A stretch of 7,024 bases of DNA from NCBI GenBank assembly GCA_023424585.1, contig JAFADT010000243.1, forward strand, positions 1 through 7,024, given 5' to 3'. The translations under genes and the position numbers were made by a program. The stretch is from Pseudomonadota bacterium. GTDB lineage: Bacteria > Myxococcota > Myxococcia > Myxococcales > Myxococcaceae. Positions 1 through 5,588 of this stretch are shown one piece after another. A model generated the notes under the pieces. That model was not told the DNA's origin. It made no database searches and was given only the letters and a program-made list of their open reading frames with translations. Every line of letters begins with the position of its first letter. Position 1 is the stretch's first letter.

Positions 1-226
1 CCACCGCCCCGGCCGGGCCCGCGTGGCCGTCCAGCGACGGGCTCACGTGCAGCACGCTGAAGGCCGCCCCGTACGCGAGCGGAAGCCGCAGCGCGCGGGC
101 CAGCGCGAACTCGGACTGGAGGGAGAAGTCCAGCCCCACCGCCACCCGGTGCAGCCCCCGCTGGGCGCGGAGGAGGCCGTCGGGCAGCAGGGGCAGGGTC
201 CTTCCGGAAGACACGGTTGGCCTCAT
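1..226 (-). CDS. UspA-family universal stress protein (N-terminal part, cut by left edge)
   Basis: Seventy-five residues are visible, from the ATG at 226 down to the window edge; the rest of the gene lies outside. After a leader of about 25 residues the protein enters a typical Usp first strand and helix: RVAVGLDFS (about residues 27-35, with the conserved Asp33), then a helix with ALARALRLPL, then the second strand FSVLHVSPSL (about 56-65). UspA proteins are small cytoplasmic alpha/beta proteins, many of which bind ATP and act during starvation or stress. The ATP-binding G-2x-G-9x-G motif would lie in the missing C-terminal part, so nucleotide binding cannot be judged. The start is supported by an AGGGAG ribosome binding site at 232-237, five bases upstream. 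The N-terminal extension before the fold is a little longer than usual. Family assignment is fairly secure; the exact role is unknown. Confidence 0.82.
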   Translation of the reverse strand, partial: MRPTVSSGRTLPLLPDGLLRAQRGLHRVAVGLDFSLQSEFALARALRLPLAYGAAFSVLHVSPSLDGHAGPAGAV

Positions 227-298
227 CTCGACTCCCTTCCACCACTGCCGCTGGGATGCACCCCATGGGTCTCAGGCGCGGCGGCTCACGCGGGCCCT

Positions 299-330
299 CA
301 TGGACATACATTCAGCTCCGTCGGTCCATG
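299..330. repeat. 7-bp inverted repeat upstream of usp
   Basis: CATGGAC at 299-305 and GTCCATG at 324-330 are perfect complements separated by 18 bases. They lie 73-104 bases upstream of the usp start codon, within operator range for that gene. A chance occurrence is possible, and no regulator family is suggested by the half-site. Confidence 0.35.
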
Positions 331-597
331 TGCCACCCGTCTCGCAGGGACGCCGCTCCCACGGCCGGGCGGAGGACCGCGCGAGCGGCACGGCCCGAGG
401 GGACGCGTGAGTGGGCGCGGGCGAACAGGCCTTCCGGTCCCTGGCCGGGGCCTGGCGCTGTAACGTTTTCAGGGCGCCGCACCGCTTCGTTCAAGGACTC
501 CAGGGCAGGCGGGCGTTCAGGGCCGCTGTTTCAACGGCTTGGAACGTCCGCCGCGCGACGCTGGAGAACCCGGGCGTTTTCGGAGGCTCGGCCAGCC

Positions 598-607
598 CTT
601 TGCAAAG
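598..607. repeat. Palindrome CTTTGCAAAG upstream of the small ORF
   Basis: This is a perfect 10-bp palindrome in an otherwise GC-dominated stretch, 70 bases upstream of the small ORF start. The local A/T content makes it stand out and it could be a protein-binding site. There is no independent evidence for that. Confidence 0.3.
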
Positions 608-616
608 ACCTCTGCC

Positions 617-635
617 CGGCCCCCGCGGGGGGCCG
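617..635 (+). promoter_or_regulatory. Strong GC hairpin in the probable leader of the small ORF
   Basis: The arms CGGCCCCC (617-624) and GGGGGCCG (628-635) pair perfectly over 8 bp with a GCG loop. GCCC (614-617) and GGGC (637-640) allow an alternative outer stem. The hairpin ends 41 bases before the ATG at 677. There is no T-run after it, so it is not a classical intrinsic terminator. It could stabilise or control the small-ORF transcript, or end a transcript coming from the left. Confidence 0.4.
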
Positions 636-676
636 TGGGCGGCGGGTCGGACGGCAGGACGCAAGGGAGCGGGAAC

Positions 677-838
677 ATGCGCGGGGTCATCACCGGACGT
701 GAGGTGGTTGCCAACCTGGGACTCATCTACCGGGAGTTCGGAACAGCCTGTGTGTTGCGCTGTCTCTGGGTGATGCTCAGCGGCAAGTCCACCACCTTCC
801 TCGAGGTGGCGTGTCCCTGCGACAAGCTCCGGCGATAG
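677..838 (+). CDS. Small four-cysteine protein, 53 residues, function unknown
   Basis: The ORF starts at ATG 677, with AAGGGAG at 663-669 seven bases upstream, a good ribosome binding site, and ends at TAG 836-838. The protein begins MRGVITGREVV and has a central hydrophobic stretch (about residues 24-34) around CVLRCLWVML, then STTFLEVACPCDK. It holds four cysteines: Cys25 and Cys29 (CxxxC) and Cys46 and Cys48 (CxC). That is many for 53 residues and would fit a small metal-binding or disulfide-linked protein. The fold could also be an amphipathic helix lying on a membrane. Third positions are somewhat less GC-biased than in the neighbouring genes. I half-recognise the GLIYREFG...LRCLW...TTFLE pattern as resembling small myxobacterial hypothetical proteins but cannot name a family. 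The hairpin just downstream supports a real transcription unit. Confidence 0.6.
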   Translation: MRGVITGREVVANLGLIYREFGTACVLRCLWVMLSGKSTTFLEVACPCDKLRR

Positions 839-862
839 CGCGCCGCGCGGTGAAGACAGCCC

Positions 863-893
863 GGGCCGCGGGAAGCGCTGGCTTCCGCGGCCC
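863..893. terminator. Probable bidirectional terminator hairpin between the small ORF and csbD-like gene
   Basis: The 5' arm 863-876 and the 3' arm 881-893 form a 13-bp stem (GGGCCGCGG/CCGCGGCCC plus AAGC/GCTT) with one bulged G at 872 and a GCTG loop. It sits 24 bases after the small ORF stop and 33 bases after the CsbD stop on the opposite strand, the expected place for a terminator shared by convergent genes. The T-run is poor on both sides, as is common in GC-rich genomes. Confidence 0.6.
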
Positions 894-926
894 GAACGGT
901 TTCAACGGCGGTGGGTGTCTCGCGAG

Positions 927-1136
927 CTAGCGCTGGGAGGGCTCCGCGTCGCCGCGGCGCACTTCCTCGCGCTCGTCGCGCTTGTCCTTGATGGCGTGCT
1001 TCACGTCCTCGACCACGCCCTTGACCTTGCCCTTGAGCGTGTCCGCCTTGCCCTCGGCTTCCAGGGAGCGGTCGCCGGTCGCGACCCCCACGGTTTCCTT
1101 CACCTTGCCCTTGGCCTTGTCAGTCCACTCGCCCAT
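927..1136 (-). CDS. CsbD-family general stress protein
   Basis: This 69-residue, highly charged protein starts MGEWTDKAKGKVKETVG, the hallmark of the CsbD family, with the repeated KGKVK motif (about residues 9-13 and 35-39) and a lysine/glutamate-rich helix after each. There is no signal peptide or membrane segment, so it should be cytoplasmic. CsbD of Bacillus subtilis is a sigma-B-controlled stress protein; relatives are abundant in stressed or stationary cells, but their biochemical activity is not established. The length is typical of the family. The start is firm: AGGAGG at 1143-1148 lies six bases before the ATG. The C-terminal end (REEVRRGDAEPSQR) is variable in the family. It is convergent with the small ORF and divergent from the chemoreceptor. 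A palindrome 41-52 bases upstream of its start codon may be an operator. Confidence 0.9.
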   Translation of the reverse strand: MGEWTDKAKGKVKETVGVATGDRSLEAEGKADTLKGKVKGVVEDVKHAIKDKRDEREEVRRGDAEPSQR

Positions 1137-1176
1137 GGTGTTCCTCCTGACGTCGGGTGAATCGTTGTGGGAGTGA

Positions 1177-1188
1177 ACGTGCTCACGT
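1177..1188. promoter_or_regulatory. Palindromic operator candidate upstream of csbD-like gene
   Basis: ACGTG-CT-CACGT is a perfect 5+5 inverted repeat centred about 46 bases upstream of the CsbD start codon. A second, overlapping inverted repeat GTGA-N6-TCAC occupies 1173-1186. The position next to the likely promoter fits a regulator site for a stress-induced gene. The cognate regulator is unknown. Confidence 0.4.
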
Positions 1189-1400
1189 CATGGGCCGGCG
1201 GCAGGCGGCGGTGGCTCGTCCGCATGGCTGCCCCCCGCGGGCCGTGACGGGGTTGAGACACTCCAGGATGTCCGGCAAGGGACGGCGAGCGGCGCGCGCC
1301 GGGACGACACGCGCCCCGCCCCGCCTACCTGCCACGTCCCTGTTATTCACGGAGACCCGGGAGTCCACGCCACCGGCCGAGACAAGACGTGGACGTTGCA

Positions 1401-1429
1401 TTGACGCACCCGCGCTTCCCGCTCAGGCT
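1401..1429 (+). promoter_or_regulatory. Candidate housekeeping promoter of the chemoreceptor gene
   Basis: TTGACG (1401-1406) matches five of six bases of the -35 consensus. CAGGCT (1424-1429) lies 17 bases downstream as a weak -10, sharing the key A at position 2 and T at position 6. Transcription would begin near 1436, giving a leader of about 20 bases before the ATG at 1456. This is a hand match, not a scored prediction. Confidence 0.4.
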
Positions 1430-1455
1430 TGCGCGGTCCCCGGATCCGTCACCTG

Positions 1456-3240
1456 ATGAAACAGCCATCACCCACGTCGACCCAGGCGTTGCTCTTCAAG
1501 CTGCTGTTGCTGCGGACCCTGGTCGTCACGGTGGCGGTGGCGCCGGCCATCTACGTCGACATGCAGCTGTTGGACGTGGACGCGAGCAGCGCGGGGTTCG
1601 TGCTGGGCGTCGTCACGCCCATCGTGATTGGCGGGCTGGCGCTGGTGGTGCCCATCGGGGCGGTGGGGGCGCTGCTCCGGCACGCGGTGGAGGCGGAGGC
1701 GGACCCGGCGGAGCGGCTGGGGCGGCTGCTGCGGCTGCCGGGCGTGCTCACGTTCGTGGAGGCGCAGGCGGGCTGGTTCCTGGGCGGCATCTTCTTCAAC
1801 GGCGCCATCGGCCTGGCGCTGGAGCGGCCGCCGCGCGTCATCCTGGTGGGCGTGGCGGTGGCGATGAGCGCGGGCCTCTTCAGCGCGCCCATCATGTACA
1901 TGCTCTACGAGAAGGCGCTGGCGGCGGTGACGCTGGAGGCGTTCCGCCGGGCGCCGCACGAGCGCCCCCCTGGCGAGGGGCTGTTCCTGCCGCGGCAGAG
2001 CTGGTTCCTGCCGGCCATCGTGGTGTCCGCGCTGCTGATTACGTGCATCACGAGCATCGCCACGCTGCAGCTGCGGCTGGAGAAGAACCTGTCCGCGCTG
2101 GCGGACGACCTGGAGCTGTCGGGCGAGTACCAGGGCGCGGCGCGGGTGCGCTCGCGCATCCATCCGTTGCAGCGCGACCTGACGTTGCCGGTGGCGCTCC
2201 TGGGCGGGTTCGCGGCGCTGGGGGCCATCTTCACGGCGGCGTGGGCGGCGCGCCGGCTGGCGCAGGGGGCGAGGGCGGTGGGGGCGTCGCTGGACGCGCT
2301 GGTGGAGGGCCGCGCGTCACCGCCGCAGTGGGTGTCCACGGATGAGCTGGGCGACCTGTCCGCGCGCACGTGGCTGCTCTACGAGCAGTTGCAGGAGCTG
2401 CCGCGGTCGCTGCGCTCGTCCGCGGGGCACCTGGCGAAGGCGGGCACGCGGCTGACGGAGGCGAGCGACCAGCAGAACCGCACGCTGTCGCGGCAGGCGG
2501 CGGCCATCCACCAGGCGCGCACGACGGCGCAGGAGATCCAGCAGATGTCGAGGCTGGCGGCCAGCCGCGCGGGGAGCGTGCTGCAGGTGGCGGAGCGCGC
2601 CGCGGCCATGGGCAGGCTGGGCGAGGAGTCGCTGGCGGGCACGGAGCAGGGGCTCGACGACATCCGGGGCCTGACGCACGGGCTGAACCAGCAGGTGGTG
2701 GACCTGGGCACGCGGGCCCGCGAGGTGGGCCGGGTGTCGGAGGTGGTGAAGTCGCTGGCGGACCAGTCGCACATGCTGGCCATCAACGCGGCCATCGAGG
2801 CGAGCCGCGCGGGCGAGCAGGGCCGGGGCTTCGCGGTGGTGGCCCGGCAGATGCGCGAGCTGGCGGACCAGTCCATCAAGGCGACGGGGCAGGTGCGCGG
2901 GCTGCTGGAGGGCATGGAGGCCGCCACGGGCGAGGCGGTCGTCACCGCGGACAAGAGCGCCCAGGGCGTGGAGGCGGCGCTGGTGCCGCTGCGCAAGAGC
3001 GGCGAGCGGCTGCGGGAGCTGATCAAGCTCACGCACGAGTCCGCGGCGGCGGTGCGGCAGATCGCGGAGGCCGTGGCGCAGCAGCACGCGGGCGTGGATC
3101 AGCTGTTCAGCGCGGTGAGCGAGATGGACGAGCTGATGGCCGCGACGCTGCGGCAGCTGGGCACGACGCAGGAGGCGGCGACGGCGGTGGCCCAGGCGAC
3201 GGGGCAGGTGTCGGAGCTGGCGGAGCGGTACGTGTCGTAG
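1456..3240 (+). CDS. Methyl-accepting chemotaxis protein with six-helix membrane domain
   Basis: This 594-residue receptor would pass signals through CheW to a CheA kinase. About six hydrophobic segments lie near residues 12-35, 46-74, 106-122, 127-149, 183-205 and 243-266, with only short loops, except for one of about 35 residues between the last two that could face the periplasm. There is no PAS, Cache or four-helix-bundle ligand domain. A HAMP-like segment follows (about 262-312, containing TDELGDL), then the MCP signalling domain (about 330-590). Its tip is recognisable as QSHMLAINAAIEASRAGE followed by GRGFAVVA (about 437-462). The C-terminus AERYVS has no CheR-binding pentapeptide. I chose ATG 1456 because the alternative TTG at 1429 falls in the likely -10 box; no strong ribosome binding site precedes either. 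The next genes are not chemotaxis genes, but cheW and cheR lie 2.3 kb downstream on the same strand. The ligand is unknown. Confidence 0.92.
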   Translation: MKQPSPTSTQALLFKLLLLRTLVVTVAVAPAIYVDMQLLDVDASSAGFVLGVVTPIVIGGLALVVPIGAVGALLRHAVEAEADPAERLGRLLRLPGVLTFVEAQAGWFLGGIFFNGAIGLALERPPRVILVGVAVAMSAGLFSAPIMYMLYEKALAAVTLEAFRRAPHERPPGEGLFLPRQSWFLPAIVVSALLITCITSIATLQLRLEKNLSALADDLELSGEYQGAARVRSRIHPLQRDLTLPVALLGGFAALGAIFTAAWAARRLAQGARAVGASLDALVEGRASPPQWVSTDELGDLSARTWLLYEQLQELPRSLRSSAGHLAKAGTRLTEASDQQNRTLSRQAAAIHQARTTAQEIQQMSRLAASRAGSVLQVAERAAAMGRLGEESLAGTEQGLDDIRGLTHGLNQQVVDLGTRAREVGRVSEVVKSLADQSHMLAINAAIEASRAGEQGRGFAVVARQMRELADQSIKATGQVRGLLEGMEAATGEAVVTADKSAQGVEAALVPLRKSGERLRELIKLTHESAAAVRQIAEAVAQQHAGVDQLFSAVSEMDELMAATLRQLGTTQEAATAVAQATGQVSELAERYVS

Positions 3241-3241
3241 T

Positions 3242-3299
3242 CTGGCATTCCGTCCGCCAGGGCATTAGCCTCCACGCCGGTCGAAAAACGGCGGACCGG
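3242..3299 (+). terminator. Weak tandem hairpins after the chemoreceptor gene
   Basis: Just after the stop, CTGGC (3242-3246) can pair with GCCAG (3256-3260). Further on, CCGGTC (3277-3282) can pair with GACCGG (3294-3299) across an A-rich loop, with CGCCG/CGGCG (3275-3279 and 3289-3293) as a competing stem. No T-run follows either. They may end or slow transcription between the receptor and VOC genes. Whether the two genes are co-transcribed cannot be decided from the sequence. Confidence 0.3.
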
Positions 3300-3406
3300 T
3301 TCGGTGAGCCCCGGTCACTTCCAGGGTGGAAGCCCTTGTCCGTCTCCCTCGGGATTCAGGACCCACGGCCCTTCGAAGGCACGCGTGTGCCCTCGCGAGG
3401 TCCACC

Positions 3407-3775
3407 ATGAAGCTGAACCACCTTGATTTGCAGGTCCCCGACGTCCAGGCCACCGCCCGCTTCTTCACGCGCTACTGCGGCTTCACGTCGCACGCGAAGA
3501 ACCATGACTCGCCCGCCATCGCCATGCTCGGCGGGACGGATGGCTTCGTGCTCATCCTCCAGCGCCGCAAGCGCGACACCGACGTCTTCCCCGAGGACTT
3601 CCACGTCGGCTTCCTCCAGGACTCCGAGGCCCCCGTGCTCGCCTTCCATGCGCGCGTGAAGGCCGACGGCCTGGAGGTGTCCGACGTCCTCCGCAACAAC
3701 CGGGGCACCCTCGTCTACTGCCGCGCCCCCGGCGGCATCCTCGTGGAGGTGAGCTGCCGCCCCGGCGCCGCGTGA
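3407..3775 (+). CDS. VOC superfamily protein (glyoxalase / bleomycin-resistance / dioxygenase fold)
   Basis: This 122-residue single-domain protein opens with MKLNHLDLQVPDVQATARFF, the classic first strand and helix of the VOC fold, followed by YCGF. The second half repeats the pattern with FHVGFLQDSE and ends with the typical APGGILVEV strand. VOC enzymes bind a divalent metal through His and Glu residues on paired beta-alpha-beta-beta-beta units. Likely ligands here are His5, His66 and Glu114, by position only. Members include glyoxalase I, extradiol dioxygenases, fosfomycin and bleomycin resistance proteins, and epimerases; the substrate cannot be told. The start has GAGG at 3397-3400, six bases upstream. 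A longer frame from 3326 exists, but the fold begins right at Met 3407. It is convergent with the desaturase gene, 11 bases between stops, and cytoplasmic. Confidence 0.85.
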   Translation: MKLNHLDLQVPDVQATARFFTRYCGFTSHAKNHDSPAIAMLGGTDGFVLILQRRKRDTDVFPEDFHVGFLQDSEAPVLAFHARVKADGLEVSDVLRNNRGTLVYCRAPGGILVEVSCRPGAA

Positions 3776-3786
3776 CCCGCTTCGCC

Positions 3787-5373
3787 TCAGCCGCTCCGCG
3801 CCACGCGGAGCGGCGCCTGTGCGCCGCCGTCGTCCTCCAGCGGCGGCACGTAGGGCCAGCCCCTCAGCGGCCCCTGGCCCGCCTCGCGCGTGAGGTAGTC
3901 CGCCGCGATGTTCGCGCTCTCCATGATGGTCAGCAGCCCGCTCCCCGGGTGCGTGCCGCCGCCCACGAAGTACAGGCCCTCCATCTGCGCGTTCTTCACG
4001 CGCGGCCGCAGCGGGCCCAACTGCATCCAGGTGTGCGACAGGTTGAACACCGCGCCCCGGAACACGTTGAAGTCGTCCCGCCACGTCTCCGCCGTGAAGT
4101 AGCGCTCCGCCCTCACGTGCTCGCGCAGCCCCCGGATGCCCACCTTCTCCAGCATCCTCGGGATGCGCTCGCGCAGCGTCGCCTCCGTCTTCGCCCAGTC
4201 CACCGGACGCGCCGTGTTCGGCGTGGGCACCAGCACGTACAGCGTGGAGTGCCCCTGCGGCGCCCCCGAGCCGTCCGTCACTCCCGGGTTGCACACGTAG
4301 AAGGGCGGATCCTCCACGTCCACCGTGCGGTCCTCCAGCGCGTCCCGGTCCGTGCGCCTCGCGCTCTCCGACAGGTAGATGAGGTGGTGCGGCAGGTCCG
4401 CGTACGTCGTGTCCAGCCCGTAGTACGCCATGAACGTGCTGCACGAGTACCTCGCCCGCTCCAGCGCCCCGTCCGACAGCCGCGTGCCCTCGCGCAGCTC
4501 CGGCGCCACCAGGTTGCGCGCCGCGTACGCCAGGTCCGCGTTCACCACCACCGCGTCCGCGTCCAGCACCTCGCCATCCGTCAGCCGGACGCCCACCGCG
4601 CGCCCCGCCTCCGTGCGCACGCGCTCCACCGCCGCGCCCATGCGGAACGTCGCGCCCAGGTCCTGCGCGCACCTCATCATCCCTCGCGCCAGCTCCCGGA
4701 AGCCGCCCCGCACGTGCCACACGCCGAAGGCCAGCTCGATGAACGGAATCACGCTGAACACCGACGAGCACGTCGTCGGGTGCAGCCCCAGGTACTTCGA
4801 CGGGTACGCCAGCGCGTACGTCATCCGGTCGTCGTGGAAGAACGAGTCCAGCTGCTTGTAGAGCGTCTGCCACGGCTTGAAGCGCAGCGTGGGCGCCAGC
4901 CGCCAGGGCGCGTAGTAGTCCAGGCCGCCCGCGTTCGTGCAGATGAACTTCTCGTACGCGAGCGCGTACTTCCGCCGCCCGTCCGCCATCCACTCCTGGA
5001 GCGCGCGCCCCCTGCCCGCGCCGAAGGCCTCCAGGTCCCGGCCCATGCGCGCCAGGTCGCGCCGCGTGTCCAGGTGCGTGCCGTCCCAGAAGTGCACGCG
5101 GGTGTTCGGATCCACCGGCACCAGCGTGACGTAGTCCTCCAGCCGCCTCCCCGCGCGCTGGAAGGTCTGCCTCAGGATGCCCGGCAGTTGGAGGATGGAG
5201 GGGCCCGTGTCCAGCGCGTACTCGCCGTCCTGGCCCAGCGTGAGCCCCTTCATCCGGCCGCCGGGCACCGCGTCCTTCTCCACCACGGTGACCCGGAAGC
5301 CCTGCCCCGCCAGGTTGATGGCGGCCGTCAGGCCCCCCGGGCCCGCGCCCACGACGATGACGTGCTGAACCAT
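3787..5373 (-). CDS. crtI: CrtI-family phytoene/carotenoid desaturase
   Basis: This 528-residue FAD-dependent oxidoreductase probably introduces double bonds into phytoene or a later carotene at the membrane surface. An N-terminal dinucleotide-binding fold reads VIVVGAGPGGLTAA (residues 5-18), with Glu32 ending strand two and the following VPGGR motif (36-40). LDTGPSILQLPG is the usual CrtI substrate-side motif. The C-terminal signature is complete: GLYFVGGGTHPGSG from residue 466, matching the bacterial phytoene dehydrogenase pattern, with MESANIAADYL after it. Length is close to other CrtI proteins (about 490-530). Myxococcus xanthus has two such enzymes, CrtIa and CrtIb (CarC), which cooperate to make lycopene; a lone copy away from other crt genes resembles CarC, but a CrtD-like role is possible. 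The start at 5373 is the one nearest the fold; GTG 5382 and ATG 5397 are alternatives. A candidate ECF promoter lies upstream. Confidence 0.88.
   Translation of the reverse strand: MVQHVIVVGAGPGGLTAAINLAGQGFRVTVVEKDAVPGGRMKGLTLGQDGEYALDTGPSILQLPGILRQTFQRAGRRLEDYVTLVPVDPNTRVHFWDGTHLDTRRDLARMGRDLEAFGAGRGRALQEWMADGRRKYALAYEKFICTNAGGLDYYAPWRLAPTLRFKPWQTLYKQLDSFFHDDRMTYALAYPSKYLGLHPTTCSSVFSVIPFIELAFGVWHVRGGFRELARGMMRCAQDLGATFRMGAAVERVRTEAGRAVGVRLTDGEVLDADAVVVNADLAYAARNLVAPELREGTRLSDGALERARYSCSTFMAYYGLDTTYADLPHHLIYLSESARRTDRDALEDRTVDVEDPPFYVCNPGVTDGSGAPQGHSTLYVLVPTPNTARPVDWAKTEATLRERIPRMLEKVGIRGLREHVRAERYFTAETWRDDFNVFRGAVFNLSHTWMQLGPLRPRVKNAQMEGLYFVGGGTHPGSGLLTIMESANIAADYLTREAGQGPLRGWPYVPPLEDDGGAQAPLRVARSG
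3790..3814. terminator. Perfect 11-bp hairpin at the convergent VOC/crtI junction
   Basis: The arms GCCGCTCCGCG (3790-3800) and CGCGGAGCGGC (3804-3814) pair perfectly around a CCA loop. The hairpin begins 15 bases after the VOC stop and overlaps the last eight or so sense codons of the desaturase gene. No T-run follows on either strand. Position between convergent genes fits a bidirectional terminator, with the desaturase C-terminus shaped by it. Confidence 0.6.
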
Positions 5374-5421
5374 GTGCCTCACGATGCCCGGCCCCATGCC
5401 GACGGGCGACTGTCCCCCGGG

Positions 5422-5449
5422 CAGACGGCCCGGACGAAAAAGCGTTTCC
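5422..5449 (-). promoter_or_regulatory. Candidate ECF-sigma promoter of the carotenoid desaturase gene
   Basis: On the minus strand GGAAAC (5444-5449) is followed, after exactly 16 bases, by CGTCTG (5422-5427). This resembles the GGAAC-N16/17-CGTC arrangement of ECF sigma factor promoters. The spacer carries a TTTTT run just after the -35. Transcription would start near 5416, leaving a leader of about 40 bases to the start at 5373. In Myxococcus xanthus the crtIb (carC) promoter depends on the light-activated ECF factor CarQ, so the arrangement makes sense. It is a hand match only. Confidence 0.5.
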
Positions 5450-5450
5450 T

Positions 5451-5469
5451 CGGGACTCCAAGCGTCCCG
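5451..5469. repeat. Inverted repeat next to the desaturase -35 box
   Basis: CGGGAC (5451-5456) and GTCCCG (5464-5469) are perfect complements separated by seven bases. They lie immediately upstream of the candidate ECF -35 element, where an activator or DNA-bending protein could act on crtI. It could equally be a chance GC repeat. Confidence 0.3.
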
Positions 5470-5547
5470 CCAGACGTTGGCTCCTGGCCGGGACCTGCGC
5501 TCGTCCTCCGGAGAGCGTTCTCTGGAAGACGGGCCCACATCCTGAAT

Positions 5548-5557
5548 CCCCCGGGGG
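5548..5557. repeat. CCCCCGGGGG palindrome between crtI and cheW
   Basis: A perfect 10-bp palindrome lies 31 bases before the cheW start, with an overlapping GGGCCC at 5555-5560. The position would suit an operator for cheW, but runs of G and C are common in this DNA, so the evidence is positional only. Confidence 0.25.
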
Positions 5558-5588
5558 CCCGGCCTCCTGTAGCCTGCCACGCGCATCC

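Larger units (their letters stand above)
227..676. other. Intergenic region without a convincing gene
   Basis: This 450-base stretch separates the minus-strand usp gene from the plus-strand small ORF, so it should hold the promoters of both. Open frames crossing it (for example 217-702 plus and 312-494 minus) are rich in Arg, Pro, Gly and Ala, match no family I know and lack ribosome binding sites. Structures seen: a 7-bp inverted repeat CATGGAC/GTCCATG (299-305 and 324-330), a 10-bp palindrome CTTTGCAAAG (598-607), and a strong GC hairpin (617-635). No clear -35/-10 pair could be assigned in either direction. Confidence 0.6.
1137..1455. other. Intergenic region between csbD-like gene and chemoreceptor gene
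   Basis: This 319-base region lies between divergent genes. It holds the csbD ribosome binding site and an upstream palindrome (1177-1188) on the left, and a plausible -35/-10 pair for the chemoreceptor at 1401-1429 on the right. The open frame at 1183-1401 on the minus strand has no ribosome binding site and an arginine-rich, unrecognisable product, so I do not call it a gene. Nothing else was recognised. Confidence 0.6.

Noticed and set aside
316..340. Possible sigma-54 promoter (TGGCAC on the minus strand, 330-335) for usp
   Set aside because: The -12 TTGC element is missing at the required spacing.
217..702. 161-residue plus-strand frame between usp and the small ORF
   Set aside because: It overlaps the start of usp and of the small ORF, has no ribosome binding site, and has a composition like out-of-frame GC-rich DNA.
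528..909. Direct repeat GTTTCAACGGC at 528-538 and 899-909
   Set aside because: A shared 11-mer is expected several times by chance in 7 kb, and the two contexts have nothing else in common.
1183..1401. 72-residue minus-strand frame in the csbD/mcp intergenic region
   Set aside because: It is arginine-rich, has no ribosome binding site or motif, and would overlap the promoter regions of both neighbours.
1468..3087. Antisense frames across the chemoreceptor gene (1468-2163, 1905-2369, 2317-3087, 2379-3032)
   Set aside because: They have biased, repetitive composition and no recognisable domains, while the sense frame encodes a complete MCP.
3242..3271. Possible promoter CTGGCA-N18-TAGCCT before the VOC gene, and a similar TAGCCT at 5570-5575 just before cheW
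   Set aside because: The -35 match is poor and overlaps a hairpin, and the cheW copy has no -35 partner at a proper distance. A shared 6-mer is not enough.
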